Part shown: one piece after another, positions 61,889 to 64,000 of the stretch
How positions within the stretch are numbered: the first letter of the stretch is position 1
How the letters are laid out: every line of letters begins with the position of its first letter
Assembly (NCBI RefSeq): GCF_018138715.1
Contig: NZ_JAGSHX010000006.1
Location: forward strand, 6,510,001 to 6,574,000
Length of the DNA stretch: 64,000 bases
Source: Streptomyces asiaticus
GTDB taxonomy: Bacteria; Actinomycetota; Actinomycetes; Streptomycetales; Streptomycetaceae
Reading direction: 5' to 3'
Notes under the pieces: generated by a model
Told to the model about the DNA's origin: nothing
Seen by the model: only the letters and a program-made list of their open reading frames with translations
Databases searched by the model: none
Made by a program: the position numbers and the translations under genes

Positions 61889-62782
61889 ATGGGGTTACGG
61901 GCCAACCCGACGCAGCGGCAACGGCGTCTGGGGTCGGAACTGCGAAGGCTTCGCAATGAGCGCGGCTTGTCCGCAGCGGAAGCCGGAGCTTTCGCCGGGC
62001 TCGGCTCGCCTCACCTCGGGCACATCGAGGCGGGTCGAACGGCCATTCCCGAGGTGAAGCTCCGTGCGCTACTCGCTGGATACGGTTGCCAAGATGAATC
62101 GTTTGCCGACGCGCTCGTCGCCATGAGCGAGTCCAAGGGGAAGGGTTGGTGGTCGGACTACCGCAAATCCCCGCTCCCTCAGAGCGCTCATGATCTCGCG
62201 GAGCTCGAGGCGACTTCGGTGGCTCACCGCTCGTTCCAGTGGATGTACGTGCCCGGGCTGCTCCAGACCCCCGAGTACGCGCGAGCCCTCACGACCGGAG
62301 GTGAGCCGGAGGCGGACCGCAGCGTGCTGGACACGTACGTCGAGTTCCGGCTGAAGCGTCAGGAGGTCTTGGCCGGGGAGTCCCCGCCGACCTTTCACGC
62401 GGTCATCCACGAGGCGGCGTTCCACATGCAGTTCGTGGAGAACGGCGTCATGCGCCGCCAGATCGAGCACCTTGTGGAGGTGGCTCGGCTGCCGCATGTC
62501 CATATCCAGCTCCTGCCGTTCAAGGCGGCGCTCTCCCCGGCGACGCCGGCGGCGGCGTTCATCCTCTTCGAGGCCGAGGTGCCCGAGCTGAACACGGTCT
62601 ACGTGGAGCACCCCGTGTCCTCGGCGTTCCTCGGAGAACAGGCACATCTCGCTCAGTACGGCTCCGCTTTCGAACGTCTCACGATGGCAGCACTGCCACC
62701 GATTGACCCGGGTCCCGAACGGGAGTCCTATATGCGGAGTGACTCACTTAGGCTCGTGCAGCATCTGCTGTACACGCTCTGA
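61889..62782 (+). CDS. XRE-family regulator with DUF5753 domain (WhiJ-like)
   Basis: The 297-residue protein has an N-terminal helix-turn-helix (LGSELRRLRNERGLSAAEAGAFAGLGSPHLGHIEAGR) and the DUF5753 domain (EATSVAHRSFQWMYVPGLLQTPEYARAL, EFRLKRQEVL, HLVEVARLPHVHIQLLPF). Codon 3 is TTA, so translation should depend on bldA. GAGGAGG precedes the ATG. It is ten bases from the DUF397 gene, forming the usual pair. Confidence 0.9.
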   Translation: MGLRANPTQRQRRLGSELRRLRNERGLSAAEAGAFAGLGSPHLGHIEAGRTAIPEVKLRALLAGYGCQDESFADALVAMSESKGKGWWSDYRKSPLPQSAHDLAELEATSVAHRSFQWMYVPGLLQTPEYARALTTGGEPEADRSVLDTYVEFRLKRQEVLAGESPPTFHAVIHEAAFHMQFVENGVMRRQIEHLVEVARLPHVHIQLLPFKAALSPATPAAAFILFEAEVPELNTVYVEHPVSSAFLGEQAHLAQYGSAFERLTMAALPPIDPGPERESYMRSDSLRLVQHLLYTL

Positions 62783-62792
62783 GGAGAACCTC

Positions 62793-63002
62793 ATGTCCGG
62801 GCTCGAATGGCGAAAGTCCAGTTTCAGCAGCGGAGTCGGAGGCCAGGACTGCGTCGAGGTCGCCACGACACCGAACGGCCTTATACGCCTACGCGAGAGC
62901 GATGACCCGGCGGTGGTCATCGCCACCCACCCGACCCGGTGGGGCGCGTTCGTGCGGGGGGTAAAGCGGGGGGACTTCGACCAGCTACCGAAAAGCATGT
63001 GA
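62793..63002 (+). CDS. DUF397 (BldB-like) small protein
   Basis: The 69-residue protein reads MSGLEWRKSSFSSGVGGQDCVEVA, then LIRLRESDDPAVVIATHPTRWGAFVRGVKRGDFD, the DUF397 pattern. These proteins work with the neighbouring DUF5753 regulator, often in development or antibiotic control. GAGGAG precedes the ATG. Confidence 0.92.
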   Translation: MSGLEWRKSSFSSGVGGQDCVEVATTPNGLIRLRESDDPAVVIATHPTRWGAFVRGVKRGDFDQLPKSM

Positions 63003-63056
63003 CCGTCCGGGGCGCCCGTTCGGTTCGGTGCTGGGGCCGGTTGCGCGGTGCGGGTT

Positions 63057-63419
63057 TCGTCTCGCGCCTTCGGCGCCATTGAGCATGGGGGGCGGGGGAT
63101 GGGGGCGCGGGCCTCGCCGCCGGGTGACGGGCCGGTGGTGGTGGGCCCCGGCGGCGGCTCCTGTGCTCCTGGGCTGGGTCCCGGCCGGACTGACGGCCCC
63201 TCCGGGTACCCCTCTCGAAAACGCTTGATCTGAAGCAACTAATTCATCAAAGGTTTTCCAGGGGGGTACCCCACCCCCGGCGGTCCGGCATCGGCATAAG
63301 TCCCCTGAGTACGGGAGCCGCCACCGGCCTCGCCACCCACGGCCCTGCGGTCGGCGGCGAGGCCCGCGCCCCCCACCCCCGGGCCCCATGCTCAAAGGCG
63401 CCGAAGGCGCGAGACGAGA
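63057..63419. repeat. 360-bp imperfect palindromic element
   Basis: The 585-bp gap before the DinB gene is mostly one large inverted repeat. The outer arms (from 63,057 and from 63,419 backwards) match almost exactly over 34 bases (TCGTCTCGCGCCTTCGGCGC, then C(A/T)TTGAGCATGGGG). The middle parts are looser, and inner arms hold GGTACCCC, GAAAAC and CTTGAT against ATCAA, GTTTTC and GGGGTACC around 63,240. It resembles a MITE-like or long-hairpin element. Outside it I see only the DinB start region. Confidence 0.75.
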
Positions 63420-63587
63420 CCGTCAGTCGCCCGACGGCTCTCAGACCGCACAGCCCTGGGCGAAAAGCCCACGCTCTGGTGTTCGCCATGTCTCCGATTC
63501 TCCCGGAATTGAGGACAGAAGCTGTCCGCAGTGGCTCCTACTGTCGTTCTTGGCCGAGGAACACGGGACCAACCGAAGGCGGAGATC

Positions 63588-64000
63588 ATGACCGAGACCC
63601 TGAGCCCGAGCGAGTCGGCGACTCTCACCGGCGAGCGTGCCGACCTGCTGCGGACGCTGAACAAGCACCGGCACTTCCTGCGCTTCACCACCCGCGATCT
63701 CACCGACGAACAGGCCGGGCTGCGCACCACCGTCAGCGCGCTGTGCCTGGGCGGCCTGGTCAAGCACGTCGCCGCGGTGGAGCGGGTCTGGGTGGACTTC
63801 ATCCTGGAGGGCCCGTCGGCCATGCCCGACTTCAGCGCCATGGCCGAGGGCGACTTCGCCGAGCGGGCTGACGAGTTCCGGCTGCTGCCCGGCGAGACGC
63901 TGGCCGGTGTACTGGCCGAGTACGCGGCGGTGGCCCACCGGACCGACGAGCTGATCGCCGCCCTGCCCGACCTGGACGCGACCCAGCCGCTGCCGGAGGC
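63588..64000 (+). CDS. DinB/DUF664-family protein (truncated by window end)
   Basis: The 137 residues present begin MTETLSPSESATLTGERADLLRTLNKHRHFLRF and include GLVKHVAAVERVWVDF, with a His that binds metal in DinB-like four-helix bundles, and LAEYAAVAHRTDELIAALP. Such proteins may use mycothiol or bacillithiol as cofactor. GGAG lies close before the ATG. Confidence 0.82.
   Translation, partial: MTETLSPSESATLTGERADLLRTLNKHRHFLRFTTRDLTDEQAGLRTTVSALCLGGLVKHVAAVERVWVDFILEGPSAMPDFSAMAEGDFAERADEFRLLPGETLAGVLAEYAAVAHRTDELIAALPDLDATQPLPE

Overview
The window is chromosomal DNA from a high-GC actinomycete, almost certainly a Streptomyces. The signs are the very high G+C content, frequent GTG starts, -10 boxes of the TANNNT type, two genes carrying the rare TTA codon (bldA-type control), iron boxes of the DmdR/IdeR kind, and families typical of the genus (AfsR-like SARP regulator, WhiJ/DUF397 cluster, CYP157-like P450, efeOBU, glnA2/glnE).

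Layout. 0-12 kb: a truncated secreted protein, an SDR oxidoreductase, a Tat-exported PhoD phosphatase, a Gfo/Idh/MocA oxidoreductase divergent from a Bcr/CflA efflux pump with an overlapping serine hydrolase, a P450 lacking the EXXR arginine, an Rsm22-family methyltransferase, a glycerophosphodiesterase and a prim-pol-domain protein. 11.8-17.2 kb: iron acquisition, with efeO-efeB-efeU plus a lipoprotein and a heme oxygenase, both units preceded by iron boxes. 17.3-18.8 kb: an IS605-type remnant with a dead tnpA and an apparently intact tnpB, ending at the stop codon of map. 21.1-28.4 kb: a block (histidine kinase, response regulator, MMPL exporter, TetR, NAD(P)-binding protein) bordered by an IS481 fragment and a broken ISAs1 transposase, probably acquired. 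28.4-32.9 kb: a co-translated operon of a sialidase without signal peptide and a complete sugar ABC importer. 33-46.8 kb: F420-linked reductase, M50 protease, large AfsR-like regulator, DrrAB-type exporter, panB, an EmrB-type pump with its TetR, a membrane endonuclease/phosphatase-fold protein, and an MFS pump with a candidate leader-peptide attenuator. 46.8-48.2 kb: a 1.4 kb GC-rich tandem array with four 198-bp copies. 48.3-58.3 kb: alpha/beta hydrolase, nadE, multicopper oxidase, glnA2 and glnE. 58.3-64 kb: a pair of paralogous secreted proteins, a deazaflavin-type nitroreductase, a WhiJ-like regulator cluster, a 360-bp imperfect palindrome and the start of a DinB-family gene.

The most notable signals are the leader peptide and hairpin ahead of the MFS gene at 45,574, the orphan TnpB with its right-end hairpin, the 198-bp array and related inverted GC-rich elements, the three operator copies at 26.76-26.84 kb, and the bldA-dependent sialidase operon. 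No tRNA, rRNA or CRISPR array was seen.
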